The translations under genes were made by a program, and so were the position numbers. A stretch of 8,213 nt of DNA from Pseudomonadota bacterium (GTDB lineage Bacteria; Pseudomonadota; Alphaproteobacteria; Rhizobiales; Rhizobiaceae): NCBI GenBank assembly GCA_023387715.1, contig JAEWHQ010000162.1:1-8213 (forward strand), written 5' to 3'. The notes beneath the pieces were generated by a model. That model searched no databases, was not told the DNA's origin, and saw only the letters and a program-made list of their open reading frames with translations. Within the stretch, counting starts at the first letter, position 1. The number at the start of each line of letters is the position of its first letter. Of the stretch, positions 1 to 7,235 are shown in pieces.

Positions 1-1406
1 CCACGCACCCATGTCCACATTGTCAGGCCAACAAGCGCAGCCATCAGCAATGACACCCAACCGCCATCCAGCACCTTAAAAATATTGGCCGTGAAGAACA
101 GCAGATCAATCACCAGAAATCCAGCAATCAATGGTGCGACAACAGCTAAGCGCCATTTCCACACTTTGGACATCACAAAGAACAACAGGCTGGTGGTTAC
201 CAGCATATTACCGGTAACAGCAATCCCATAGGCCGATGCCAGATTACTGGATTTTTCAAAGCCGAAGACCAGCAAAATGACCATCAGGCCAATCACCAGA
301 TTGACCTTTGGAATATAAATCTGCCCATGCAGCTTTTCTGATGTGTGCTGAATTTCAAGCCTTGGCAGCAAACCCAATTGCACGGCTTGGCGTGCCACTG
401 AAAAAGCACCACTTAAAACAGCCTGACTGGCAATCACGGTTGCAAAAGTTGCCAGTATAACCATCGGCCAAAGCGAGAAACTCGGCAGCATCTGATAAAA
501 TGGCAGATCAGGCACACCGCCCGCTTGGCCGATATGCGACAATACAAATGCAGCTTGGCCAAAATAATTGAGTAGCAAACATGGAAACACAATCCATATC
601 CACGCCCGCACAATTGGTTTAACGCCAAAATGTCCCAGATCAGCATAGAGTGCTTCTGCCCCTGTCATCGCCAGAAATACTGCCCCGACTGTTATAAAGG
701 CAGTCGCAGGGCTGGAAGTTAAAAAATGAAAGGCAAAATAAGGGTTTAGCGCCGCCATGACGCTTGGATCATCAAAAATATGCAGCAGTCCAAAACCGCC
801 TAAGGCCAAAAACCAGATAAGCATCACCGGGCCGAAAATAATCGCCACTTTACCCGTGCCATATTTTTGAATAGCAAACAGGCCGAGCAGAATAGTCACT
901 GTAATCGGCACAACAAAATGGCTCAGATCGGGGGCGACGATCTCCAAGCCTTCAACGGCGGAAAGCACCGAAATCGCCGGCGTTATCACCGCATCGCCGA
1001 AAAAAAGTGCCGCACCACAAATGCCGACACCTAAGATAATATCCGGATATTTTTTAACACCGCTTTGCACCAGCGCCATCAGCGATAAAATACCACCCTC
1101 ACCATTATTGTCGGCGCGTAAAACGAAAAATACATATTTGACAGTGACAACCAGTGTCAAAGCCCAAAAAATCAACGAAACAACACCTAAAACATCGGCG
1201 CGCTCAATCGCGCCACCGCCACTGGCAGCACGCAAAGCTTCACGAAAGGCATAAATCGGGCTGGTGCCTATATCTCCATAAACCACGCCCAGAGCGCCGA
1301 GAATCAACAGCCGCATCGAATCCGGCTTCGGATCATCTATCTCCAGATCAACATTTTCAAAACGTGAGTGTTGAGACATATGCGAAAAGCTGTTTCCGCT
1401 ATTCAT
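1..1406 (-). CDS. kup: Kup-family potassium uptake transporter, C-terminus off left edge
   Basis: Low-affinity K+ uptake protein of the inner membrane, thought to import K+ with protons. I translated the minus strand from 1406 to the left edge: 468 codons with no stop, so about three quarters of a usual Kup (about 630 residues) is visible. The family signature YGDIGTSP lies at residues 43-50 in the first membrane helix. RADNNGEGG follows at 97-105 and FFGDAVITP at 135-143, and later comes the TGAEALYADLGHFG block, all hallmarks of KUP/HAK transporters. Many hydrophobic helices follow. The missing part would be the last helices and the cytoplasmic tail. The start is uncertain: ATG at 1406 gives a 10-residue-longer N-terminus than ATG at 1379. 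The candidate promoter ends only 10 nt before the first ATG, which slightly favours the second, but neither has a strong Shine-Dalgarno sequence. It is transcribed apart from pdxJ, which has its own terminator upstream. Confidence 0.95.
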   Translation of the reverse strand, partial: MNSGNSFSHMSQHSRFENVDLEIDDPKPDSMRLLILGALGVVYGDIGTSPIYAFREALRAASGGGAIERADVLGVVSLIFWALTLVVTVKYVFFVLRADNNGEGGILSLMALVQSGVKKYPDIILGVGICGAALFFGDAVITPAISVLSAVEGLEIVAPDLSHFVVPITVTILLGLFAIQKYGTGKVAIIFGPVMLIWFLALGGFGLLHIFDDPSVMAALNPYFAFHFLTSSPATAFITVGAVFLAMTGAEALYADLGHFGVKPIVRAWIWIVFPCLLLNYFGQAAFVLSHIGQAGGVPDLPFYQMLPSFSLWPMVILATFATVIASQAVLSGAFSVARQAVQLGLLPRLEIQHTSEKLHGQIYIPKVNLVIGLMVILLVFGFEKSSNLASAYGIAVTGNMLVTTSLLFFVMSKVWKWRLAVVAPLIAGFLVIDLLFFTANIFKVLDGGWVSLLMAALVGLTMWTWVR

Positions 1407-1416
1407 GCCCTGACGC

Positions 1417-1446
1417 CTTATAAATAAACTGATGCGGCTTACCCAA
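1417..1446 (-). promoter_or_regulatory. Candidate sigma70-type promoter for kup
   Basis: On the minus strand TTGGGT (1446-1441) and TATAAG (1422-1417) are separated by 18 bp. The -10 box matches the consensus at five of six positions; the -35 box is weaker. Transcription would begin about 1410, almost on top of the upstream ATG of kup (1406), giving a leaderless or near-leaderless message unless translation starts at 1379. This is pattern matching by eye only. Confidence 0.35.
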
Positions 1447-1488
1447 GATAAGGCATACATGTTTACTGCCTGTCTGCAAGCGCCAAGA

Positions 1489-1502
1489 CCGTTAACTAAC
1501 GG
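1489..1502. repeat. Small perfect dyad upstream of kup promoter
   Basis: CCGTTA and TAACGG form a perfect 6-bp inverted repeat around a 2-nt centre. It lies between the pdxJ terminator and the candidate kup promoter, about 43 bp upstream of the -35 box. It could be an operator half-site pair or chance. It has no adjacent T-run, so it is not a terminator. Confidence 0.3.
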
Positions 1503-1538
1503 CATCAAAAATCGTTCCGTGTTAAAATGTTTATTTAC

Positions 1539-1572
1539 AAAAAAAGCCTGTACGTCTCTACAACGTACAGGC
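1539..1572 (-). terminator. Intrinsic terminator of pdxJ
   Basis: Read on the minus strand, GCCTGTACGT (1572-1563) and ACGTACAGGC run as a perfect 10-bp stem around a 7-nt loop (1562-1556), followed at once by seven T residues (1545-1539). It starts 41 bp after the pdxJ stop codon. The stem and U-run are canonical for factor-independent termination. The U-run lies only on the minus-strand side, so it should act on pdxJ and shield kup from read-through. Confidence 0.9.
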
Positions 1573-1613
1573 CACATCAAACAAACCCAGTTAATTGGGT
1601 GAAAGTTTAAACT

Positions 1614-2354
1614 TCAGCTTTCCAAGGCTGCGATAAAGCGCTTAACGCTTGTCTCCATGCCGTAAATCAACGCATCTGCCGTAAAGCCATGACCGATGGA
1701 AACTTCTTTCAAAGACGGCATTACCTTAGCAAGTGCTGGAATATTTTCAACCGTCAAATCATGCCCTGCATTGATCTCCAACCCAAGTCTGTCTGCTTTA
1801 GCAGCAGCCAGACGCAGTTTTTCAAGTTCTTCCGCAGCCTTTTGCGGCTCATCATAACAAGCACCATAAGGGCCTGTGAAAAACTCCACCCTGTCAGCAC
1901 CAAGTTGCATGGCAATATCCAAGCCCTTTTCGGTCGGGTCAACAAACAGCGACACACGCATATTTTGCGCTTTGAGGCGCGCAATCACCGGCGCCAGCAT
2001 GGGAGCACTTTTATCAAAATCCCAGCCGTGATCGGAGGTCGATTGCGCCGGATCATCAGGCACCAGCGTCACCTGCTCCGGCTGGTGCTTTTCCACCAGC
2101 TCCAGAAAATGTTCGCTCGGGTAACCTTCGATATTAAACTCGGCTTGCGGAAATTCATCATCCAAAAGTGCACGAATATCAGCCAGATCGCTAAAGCGGA
2201 TATGGCGCTGATCGGGACGCGGATGCACCGTCAAACCACAAGCACCGGCAGCCAACGCAATGCGCCCAAGTCCGGTAACACTTGGCCACGGCAAATCACG
2301 ACGATTGCGCAACATGGCGATAGCATTCACATTTACAGATAATTTTGCCGACAT
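1614..2354 (-). CDS. pdxJ: Pyridoxine 5'-phosphate synthase PdxJ
   Basis: Cytosolic enzyme that condenses 3-amino-2-oxopropyl phosphate with 1-deoxy-D-xylulose 5-phosphate to pyridoxine 5'-phosphate, the ring-closing step of DXP-dependent vitamin B6 synthesis. The product has 246 residues, a normal length for this TIM-barrel family. Visible family residues are [11 protein letters not shown] (42-52, with H44, R46, H51), the catalytic Glu in NIEG (E76), VPDD, NAGHDLT (H198) and SIGHGF (219-224). An ATG at 2417 is in frame, but I chose 2354: MSAKLSVN matches family N-termini, and AGGGG sits about 8 nt upstream. The N-terminal motif reads [10 protein letters not shown], where the E. coli enzyme has NIDHIATLRN, so an Asp-His pair near the substrate is replaced. 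As I recall it, this is typical of rhizobial PdxJ proteins. It is monocistronic, with its own terminator at 1539-1572. Confidence 0.95.
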   Translation of the reverse strand: MSAKLSVNVNAIAMLRNRRDLPWPSVTGLGRIALAAGACGLTVHPRPDQRHIRFSDLADIRALLDDEFPQAEFNIEGYPSEHFLELVEKHQPEQVTLVPDDPAQSTSDHGWDFDKSAPMLAPVIARLKAQNMRVSLFVDPTEKGLDIAMQLGADRVEFFTGPYGACYDEPQKAAEELEKLRLAAAKADRLGLEINAGHDLTVENIPALAKVMPSLKEVSIGHGFTADALIYGMETSVKRFIAALES

Positions 2355-2377
2355 GACCGCCCCTGTCTTTATCAATT

Positions 2378-2390
2378 CAAGTAGGACTTG
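2378..2390. repeat. Small inverted repeat between pdxJ and the divergent gene
   Basis: CAAGT and ACTTG form a perfect 5-bp inverted repeat around AGG. It lies 24-36 bp before the pdxJ start, inside the divergent control region, where a regulator could touch both promoters. It is short enough to be chance, and I cannot name a regulator. Confidence 0.25.
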
Positions 2391-2420
2391 ATTACAAACC
2401 CCGCATCCTTTGGTCAATGA

Positions 2421-2429
2421 TGCTATATT
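2421..2429 (+). promoter_or_regulatory. Candidate extended -10 promoter for the SpoIIAA-like gene
   Basis: TGCTATATT matches the extended -10 pattern TGnTATAAT at all but one position. No convincing -35 box stands 16-18 bp upstream, which fits an extended -10 promoter. Transcription would start near 2436, giving a leader of about 100 nt before the ATG at 2534. For pdxJ on the other strand, the best -35-like match, TTGACC near 2412-2417, lacks a good -10, so no promoter is called there. Confidence 0.35.
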
Positions 2430-2533
2430 GGGGCAAGGTTTTTAGCGAAAGCCGGTTTTCAGCCGTCTTGCTATGCCACGAGAATGCCATTTCCTGCGCT
2501 CACACTCAATCACTTAGCACAAGGAGAAGCTTC

Positions 2534-2926
2534 ATGCGCAACGACACTGTTTCAGCCATCCGCAAAATTGAAACCAACCGTGATGATTTATTCGCCTATG
2601 AAATAGCCGGCCATATCACCAGTGCGGAAGTTGAGAATATTTATGGCTTACTCACTGGCGCTTACAGCCAGCATGAAACAATCGATCTCTTGATCCGGCT
2701 GGTGGACTATGAAGGCGTGGATTGGCAAACGCTGTTTTCAAAAACAACGCAAGATTTGCGCAAGGATGCGCTCAAACATTTGAAAAATTATGCTGTGATC
2801 AATGGCCCATTATGGCTGGAAGCAAGCATTGCATTGGTGCAGCCATTTCTGGATGTCAAAATCAGAGCCTTTGCTGCTGAAGATGAAAGCGAGGCTTGGG
2901 CTTGGCTTAATGCCAAACCCGTTTGA
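2534..2926 (+). CDS. SpoIIAA-like (STAS/SEC14-fold) protein of unknown role
   Basis: Predicted soluble 130-residue protein with no signal peptide or membrane segment. The pattern of short strands and helices, and the C-terminal FAAEDESEAWAWLNA segment, resemble the SpoIIAA-like family (STAS/SEC14 domain, Pfam PF11964), whose members usually end in an acidic stretch followed by eeAwaWL. That family is common in proteobacteria and its biological role is largely undefined. I therefore give the fold but no function. I see no phosphorylatable serine motif of true anti-sigma-factor antagonists, although I could not align it. ATG 2534 was chosen because AAGGAGAAG stands at 2521-2529 with normal spacing. 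An in-frame ATG at 2417 would overlap the candidate promoter. It is the only plus-strand gene here, divergent from pdxJ, and stops 2 bp from the convergent helicase stop. Confidence 0.75.
   Translation: MRNDTVSAIRKIETNRDDLFAYEIAGHITSAEVENIYGLLTGAYSQHETIDLLIRLVDYEGVDWQTLFSKTTQDLRKDALKHLKNYAVINGPLWLEASIALVQPFLDVKIRAFAAEDESEAWAWLNAKPV
2898..2920 (-). repeat. Strong hairpin just past the helicase stop, inside the convergent gene
   Basis: On the minus strand GGGTTTGGC and GCCAAGCCC form a 9-bp stem with a single G-U pair around a 5-nt loop, beginning 8 nt after the helicase stop codon. On the plus strand the same position is an A-C mismatch, so the RNA hairpin is better on the helicase transcript. 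No T-run follows, so it is not a canonical intrinsic terminator. It may mark or protect the helicase mRNA 3' end. It also lies within the last codons of the SpoIIAA-like gene, which may alone explain the sequence. Confidence 0.4.
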
Positions 2927-2928
2927 GC

Positions 2929-4056
2929 CTATTTAACAATGATCAACTGTTCAGCCGCGCGTGTGATAGCGGTATAAAGCCAGCGCTCGCGCGTATCACG
3001 GAAAGCATAGCTCTCGTCAAACAGCACCACATTGTTCCACTGCGAACCCTGCGCCTTATGGGTGGTCAAAGCATAGCCATAATCAAAATCATCAAAGCGC
3101 TTTTTGGTGCTCCACGGAATTTCCGTATCCGGATCTTCAAACTGCGCTTTCAGCAATTTGATCTTGGCAACGCCGCGACCCGGCTCATCATCTTCCGGCG
3201 AAACCAGCAGATTAATGCCAGGTTTCACTGTCTCGCGTGATGAAGTCATCACCTTCCACAAGGAACCATTGAGCAGGCTTTTGGCCGGATCATTGCGTAA
3301 GCAGACAAGCTTATCCCCCGCTTGCGGATAATCGGCGGTAAACCCCTTCAACTCACGCAGACGCTGATTATAGCGCTTGCGCGTTCTGTTGGTGCCAACC
3401 AGCACCTGATCGGCTGCCAGCACTTCGGCCTGATCGACTTGCGATTTAGAAATAACGCGCGCACGGCCATAATCACCATACTCAAGCTCGCGCCCTTCCC
3501 GCACATCCAGCGCCATCTGGATAATCGGGTTATCGCGTGCCTGACGGTGAATTTCGGTCAGCAAAAAGTCCGGCTCATGTTCAGTGAAAAAACCACCGCC
3601 CGAAATCGGCGGCAACTGTCCCGGATCACCCAGCACCAAAATAGGTGTGCCGAACGACATCAGATCGCGCCCCAGCTGTTCATCAACCATCGAGCATTCG
3701 TCAACGACGATCATGCTGGCTTTGGCGACAGGGCTTTGGCGGTTTAATGAAAATGTTGGGGCAATGGATGTTTTGCCCGTTGTTTCATCTTCCACTGCTT
3801 CCTCGCCACGCGGGCGATAAATCAATGAATGAAGGGTGCGGGCATTGCTCGCACCTTTGCTGCGCAAAACCTGCGCGGCCTTACCTGTAAAGGCTGCGAA
3901 CTGAACATCGCCGTCAACGTGTTCAGCAAAATAGCGCGCCAATGTTGTCTTACCAGTACCCGCATAGCCGAACAGGCGAAAGATCGGGCTACGACCCGCT
4001 TTCAACCATTTTTCGACTTCCTGAAGAGCCTGATCTTGTTCCGGTGAAAACTGCAT
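2929..4056 (-). CDS. Small superfamily 1 helicase, RecD/Dda-like
   Basis: ATP-dependent DNA helicase of 375 residues with a single helicase core. Motifs in order are GYAGTGKTT (Walker A, 30-38, K36), FTGKAA (56-61, motif Ia), VVDECSMVD (Walker B, 117-125, D119/E120), LGDPGQLPP (142-150, motif III), TEIHRQ (167-172, motif IV region), VGTNRTR, YALTTHKAQGSQW (328-340, motif V, UvrD_C_2-like) and YTAITRA (361-367, motif VI with R366). This is the RecD/Pif1/T4 Dda branch of SF1B. It is far shorter than E. coli RecD or RecD2 and lacks their N-terminal domains. No recB or recC lies nearby, so it is not evidently part of RecBCD. Similar stand-alone proteins are annotated in many rhizobia as RecD-like helicases, and their role is unproven. 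The SD-like AAGGGG is unusually close to the ATG. It lies 59 bp after the exporter on the same strand and may be cotranscribed with it. Confidence 0.88.
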   Translation of the reverse strand: MQFSPEQDQALQEVEKWLKAGRSPIFRLFGYAGTGKTTLARYFAEHVDGDVQFAAFTGKAAQVLRSKGASNARTLHSLIYRPRGEEAVEDETTGKTSIAPTFSLNRQSPVAKASMIVVDECSMVDEQLGRDLMSFGTPILVLGDPGQLPPISGGGFFTEHEPDFLLTEIHRQARDNPIIQMALDVREGRELEYGDYGRARVISKSQVDQAEVLAADQVLVGTNRTRKRYNQRLRELKGFTADYPQAGDKLVCLRNDPAKSLLNGSLWKVMTSSRETVKPGINLLVSPEDDEPGRGVAKIKLLKAQFEDPDTEIPWSTKKRFDDFDYGYALTTHKAQGSQWNNVVLFDESYAFRDTRERWLYTAITRAAEQLIIVK

Positions 4057-4115
4057 ACCCCTTCAGACAGGATTCGGCGCGGAAGGGCAAGGCCAACCGG
4101 AACAAAGAGTGAAGA

Positions 4116-4712
4116 TTATTTTAACATTGGCCAAAGACTGGCCACTAAAAGCAGTGCCATCACAATATTAAAGAGTTTCAATTTGGCCGGATCGGAAAGC
4201 CAGTTACGCATTAATGTGCCAAAACCTGCCCATACCGAAACACTTGGGAAATTAACCAGCGCGAAAACACCACTGACCAGAAACAGTGACAGCCAGTAAT
4301 TGTCATGACTGACATAAGTGGCAATGCCGGTAACACCCATCACCCATGCTTTCGGGTTTACCCATTGAAAAGCAGCCGCCTGCAAAAAGCTCATCGGCTT
4401 GCCATCCGCCTTTTTGCTTTCGCCAACACTGGTGGAGGTAGCAATTTTCCATGCCAGATAGAGCATATAAGCCCCACCGGCAAATTTGAGCGCCAGATAA
4501 AGCACCGGCACCATTTCCAGCAAGGCGCCAAGCCCCAAACCGATACCAATCAGCAGCACGAAAAAGCCAACACCAATACCAATCATATGCGGCAGCGTGC
4601 GGCGAAAACCAAAGTTTACGCCCGATGCCAGCAGCATCAGATTGTTTGGGCCCGGTGTGATTGAAGTTGCAAACGCAAAAACTGCAAGGGTCAAAAATAT
4701 TTCAGCAGACAT
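4116..4712 (-). CDS. LysE/RhtB-family amino acid exporter
   Basis: Inner-membrane exporter of 198 residues with about six hydrophobic segments. The family signature SITPGPNNLML lies near residues 17-27 in the first helix, followed by GFRRTLPHMIGIGVGF. WVNPKAWVMG in the middle is a second typical block. The family moves lysine, homoserine, threonine, leucine or other small metabolites outward, and the sequence does not reveal which. I chose ATG 4712, not the in-frame start at 4775: GGAGGG lies 10 nt upstream of 4712, while 4775 falls inside the ilvN terminator and would add a non-conserved tail. It follows ilvN after 76 bp that contain that terminator, so transcription may depend on read-through or on its own unrecognised promoter. 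The neighbourhood makes a branched-chain amino acid or a related compound a reasonable but untested substrate guess. Confidence 0.9.
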   Translation of the reverse strand: MSAEIFLTLAVFAFATSITPGPNNLMLLASGVNFGFRRTLPHMIGIGVGFFVLLIGIGLGLGALLEMVPVLYLALKFAGGAYMLYLAWKIATSTSVGESKKADGKPMSFLQAAAFQWVNPKAWVMGVTGIATYVSHDNYWLSLFLVSGVFALVNFPSVSVWAGFGTLMRNWLSDPAKLKLFNIVMALLLVASLWPMLK

Positions 4713-4737
4713 AGCGCTGATGCCCTCCTGCGGGCGC

Positions 4738-4780
4738 AAAAAGGGTGACTGCATGAAACATGCGCATACAGCCACCTTTT
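4738..4780 (-). terminator. Intrinsic terminator after ilvN
   Basis: On the minus strand the arm at 4780-4765 pairs with the arm at 4755-4738. There are 12 continuous pairs (two G-U), one bulged C, then four A-T pairs, with a 9-nt loop and a closing TTTTT. The stem begins 9 nt after the ilvN stop codon. The A-rich 5' flank makes it somewhat symmetrical. It separates ilvBN from the exporter and helicase genes and rules against the longer exporter start at 4775. Confidence 0.8.
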
Positions 4781-4788
4781 ATAAAAAA

Positions 4789-5361
4789 TTACATGCCTTG
4801 CGGGCCCCGGTTCATCGCTGAAACACCGGTGCGGCAAACCTCAACCAGCCCAAGCGGCTTCATCAGCGAAATAAACTGATCCACCTTGGCAGTCTTGCCG
4901 GTAATTTCAACGATGAAATGCTCGGTTGTTGCATCAACGATTTTCGCATTAAACGCATCGGTCAAACGCAATGTTTCAGCGCGTGCTTCACCTTTGCCAG
5001 CCACTTTAATCAGTGCCAGTTCACGCTCGATCGGGCGATCATAGCCAAGCTCAATCGCGCGGTGGCTAAGATCAACCACGCGGTGAACCGGTACAATGCG
5101 CTCCAGCTGATGGCGGATCTGATCAAGCACATGCGGTGTACCACGTGTCACAATAGTGATGCGCGACAAATGCTGTTCGTGCTCGGTTTCCGACACGGTG
5201 AGGCTTTCAATATTGTAGCCACGTCCCGAAAAGAGGCCGATAACCCGGGCAAGAACGCCCGGTTCGTTGTCAACCAGAACAGCCAAAGTATGGGTTTCCG
5301 GTGTCTGTGTTTCGGTCGCAATGAAATATGCGGAACCGGATGCTAGATTTTGTGCATTCAT
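4789..5361 (-). CDS. ilvN: Acetolactate synthase regulatory (small) subunit
   Basis: Regulatory subunit of acetolactate synthase; it activates the large subunit and confers feedback inhibition by valine. The 190-residue product has an N-terminal ACT domain (about residues 24-97) with the ligand-binding segment NEPGVLARVIGLFSGRGYN (32-50), where Asn32 and Gly35 match the valine-contact positions of E. coli IlvH. The second half is the ALS small-subunit C-terminal domain, with ELALIKV and HFIVEITGK. The length fits the IlvH type; the symbol ilvH would be equally good. I chose ATG 5361 because GGAGGG lies 8 nt upstream; a TTG at 5382 would extend it by seven residues and overlap ilvB. It starts 17 bp after the ilvB stop and is clearly cotranscribed with it. 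A terminator follows directly. Confidence 0.97.
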   Translation of the reverse strand: MNAQNLASGSAYFIATETQTPETHTLAVLVDNEPGVLARVIGLFSGRGYNIESLTVSETEHEQHLSRITIVTRGTPHVLDQIRHQLERIVPVHRVVDLSHRAIELGYDRPIERELALIKVAGKGEARAETLRLTDAFNAKIVDATTEHFIVEITGKTAKVDQFISLMKPLGLVEVCRTGVSAMNRGPQGM

Positions 5362-5378
5362 AATATCTTCCCTCCGGC

Positions 5379-7184
5379 TCAAACGAGCAAACGACCTTCA
5401 GCATCAATGGCATTGGCAACAACTTCATCCGTTGCTTCATCCGGCAACAGCATTTCATTATGCGCTTTACCAGATGGAATCATCGGGAAACAGTTGGCCA
5501 GATTGGCCACGCGACAATCAAAGATCACCGGCTTATCGATGGCAATCATTTCTTCAATAGCAGCATCAAGTTCCGATGGCTTGCTGCAACGGATACCATG
5601 CGCGCCATAAGCTTCTGCCAGTTTAACAAAATCAGGCATTGCTTCGGTGTAAGAATGGGACAAACGGTTACCATGCAGCAATTGCTGCCACTGACGCACC
5701 ATACCCATATATTGGTTGTTCAGGATGAAAATCTTGATCGGCGCGCCATGCTGGATAGCAGCCGACATTTCCTGAATACACATCTGGATAGAAGCATCCC
5801 CGGCCACATCGATAACCAGCGCATCAGGATGAGCAATTTGCACACCCAATGCTGCCGGCAGACCATAACCCATCGTGCCCAAGCCACCCGATGTCATCCA
5901 GCGGTTTGGCTCATCAAAGTGGATAAACTGTGCTGCCCACATCTGATGCTGGCCAACTTCAGTGGTGATAAAGGTTTTGTGTTTTTTGGTCAGCGCGTTC
6001 AGGCGTTCCAGCGCATATTGCGGCATGATAACATCATTATTCGGCTTGTAAGCCAATGAGTTACGCGCACGCCAACGCTTGATCTGATCCCACCAGCCGC
6101 CAAGTGCATCTTTATCCTGTTTGATGGAGGATGCACGGATCTGACGGTTCATATCTTCCAGAACATGCGCCACATCACCAATAATCGGCAGATCAACGCG
6201 AACGGTTTTATTGATGGAAGAAGCATCAATATCAATATGAATTTTCTTCGAGAACGGCGAGAAAGCATCCAGACGTCCGGTGATACGGTCATCAAAACGC
6301 GCACCAACGCACAGCATGACATCACAATCATGCATGGTCATATTGGCTTCATATGTGCCGTGCATACCGAGCATACCAAGCCAATTATCGCCCGAAGCCG
6401 GATAAGCACCCAAGCCCATCAATGTGGAAGTGATCGGGAAATTTCCCAATTCAACCAGTTCGCGCAGCAGCTTGGAAGCAGCAGGGCCGGAATTGATAAC
6501 GCCGCCACCGCTATAGATAACAGGCTTTTTAGCCTTCATCAGCATTTCAACGGCTTTCGCAATATCATTCGTGTCGCCGTTCAGGTTCGGACGGTAGCTG
6601 GTGCGTGGTGATGTTTGCGGCGGTGTGTAAACACCGGTGGCAAACTGAATATCTTTAGGAATATCGACAACAACAGGTCCCGGACGACCAGTGGTCGCCA
6701 CGTGAATGGCTTCATGCAGAATACGCGACAGATCATTAACGTCCTTCACCAGCCAGTTATGCTTGGTGCAAGGGCGGGTAATACCGATAGTGTCAGCTTC
6801 CTGAAACGCATCAGTACCGATCAAGCTCGTCGGCACCTGACCGGAAATGCACAGCAGCGGGATGGAATCCATCAAGGCATCCTGCAAAGGTGTCACCGCA
6901 TTGGTAGCACCCGGGCCGGAGGTGACCAGCATCACGCCAAGTTTGCCGGTGGAACGCGCATAGCCTTCAGCCGCATGGCCTGCACCCTGCTCGTGGCGCA
7001 CGAGAATATGCTGCACCTGATCCTGCTGGAAAAGCTCGTCGTAAATAGGAAGGACAGCGCCGCCGGGATAGCCGAAAATATGTTCCACACCATGGTCGAT
7101 CATAGCCTGAATGACCATTTCCGCTCCGGTCATTTCCCGTTGCTCTGTCGAGCCTGTGCCCGCCTCGCGTTTACCTGCAGTCAT
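5379..7184 (-). CDS. ilvB: Acetolactate synthase catalytic (large) subunit
   Basis: Thiamine-diphosphate and FAD enzyme that makes 2-acetolactate from two pyruvates (Val/Leu path) or 2-aceto-2-hydroxybutyrate from pyruvate and 2-oxobutyrate (Ile path). At 601 residues it is full length. The N-terminal pyrimidine-binding domain carries the catalytic Glu65 in VRHEQGAGHAAEGYA. GQVPTSLIGTDAFQE follows, then the central FAD-binding domain. The C-terminal pyrophosphate-binding domain shows GDAS at 462-465 and, after the usual spacing, LNN (488-490), the Mg-ThDP motif, then MVRQWQ. The GDAS form instead of GDGS is common in this enzyme. ilvI is an equally valid name. ATG 7184 is preceded by AGGA 9 nt upstream. 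About 50 bp before it lies the attenuator terminator, so expression is probably set by the leader peptide. ilvN follows after 17 bp. Confidence 0.98.
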   Translation of the reverse strand: MTAGKREAGTGSTEQREMTGAEMVIQAMIDHGVEHIFGYPGGAVLPIYDELFQQDQVQHILVRHEQGAGHAAEGYARSTGKLGVMLVTSGPGATNAVTPLQDALMDSIPLLCISGQVPTSLIGTDAFQEADTIGITRPCTKHNWLVKDVNDLSRILHEAIHVATTGRPGPVVVDIPKDIQFATGVYTPPQTSPRTSYRPNLNGDTNDIAKAVEMLMKAKKPVIYSGGGVINSGPAASKLLRELVELGNFPITSTLMGLGAYPASGDNWLGMLGMHGTYEANMTMHDCDVMLCVGARFDDRITGRLDAFSPFSKKIHIDIDASSINKTVRVDLPIIGDVAHVLEDMNRQIRASSIKQDKDALGGWWDQIKRWRARNSLAYKPNNDVIMPQYALERLNALTKKHKTFITTEVGQHQMWAAQFIHFDEPNRWMTSGGLGTMGYGLPAALGVQIAHPDALVIDVAGDASIQMCIQEMSAAIQHGAPIKIFILNNQYMGMVRQWQQLLHGNRLSHSYTEAMPDFVKLAEAYGAHGIRCSKPSELDAAIEEMIAIDKPVIFDCRVANLANCFPMIPSGKAHNEMLLPDEATDEVVANAIDAEGRLLV

Positions 7185-7235
7185 TTCCTTAGTTCCTGTC
7201 TGTGTTCACTTAATCTGCCGTTGTATTTTGATAAT

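Noticed and set aside
1689..2342. A 217-codon open frame on the plus strand
   Set aside because: It lies entirely antisense to pdxJ, has no recognisable domain and is rich in His, Arg and Gln, as expected from reading a real gene backwards.
2355..2417. Longer N-terminus for PdxJ
   Set aside because: The 21 extra residues do not resemble PdxJ, and AGGGG lies just before ATG 2354.
2417..2533. Longer N-terminus for the SpoIIAA-like protein
   Set aside because: It would cover the candidate promoter and lacks a ribosome site, whereas AAGGAG precedes ATG 2534.
4093..4140. GGCCAA/TTGGCC inverted repeat between the exporter and the helicase as a terminator
   Set aside because: The arms are only 6 bp, about 30 nt apart, and no T-run follows.
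4713..4775. Longer N-terminus for the LysE-family protein
   Set aside because: The extension begins inside the terminator hairpin, adds a non-hydrophobic tail unlike the family, and the ATG at 4712 has a good ribosome site.
5460..6059. A 199-codon open frame on the plus strand
   Set aside because: It is antisense to the ilvB C-terminal domain; the minus-strand product is unmistakable.
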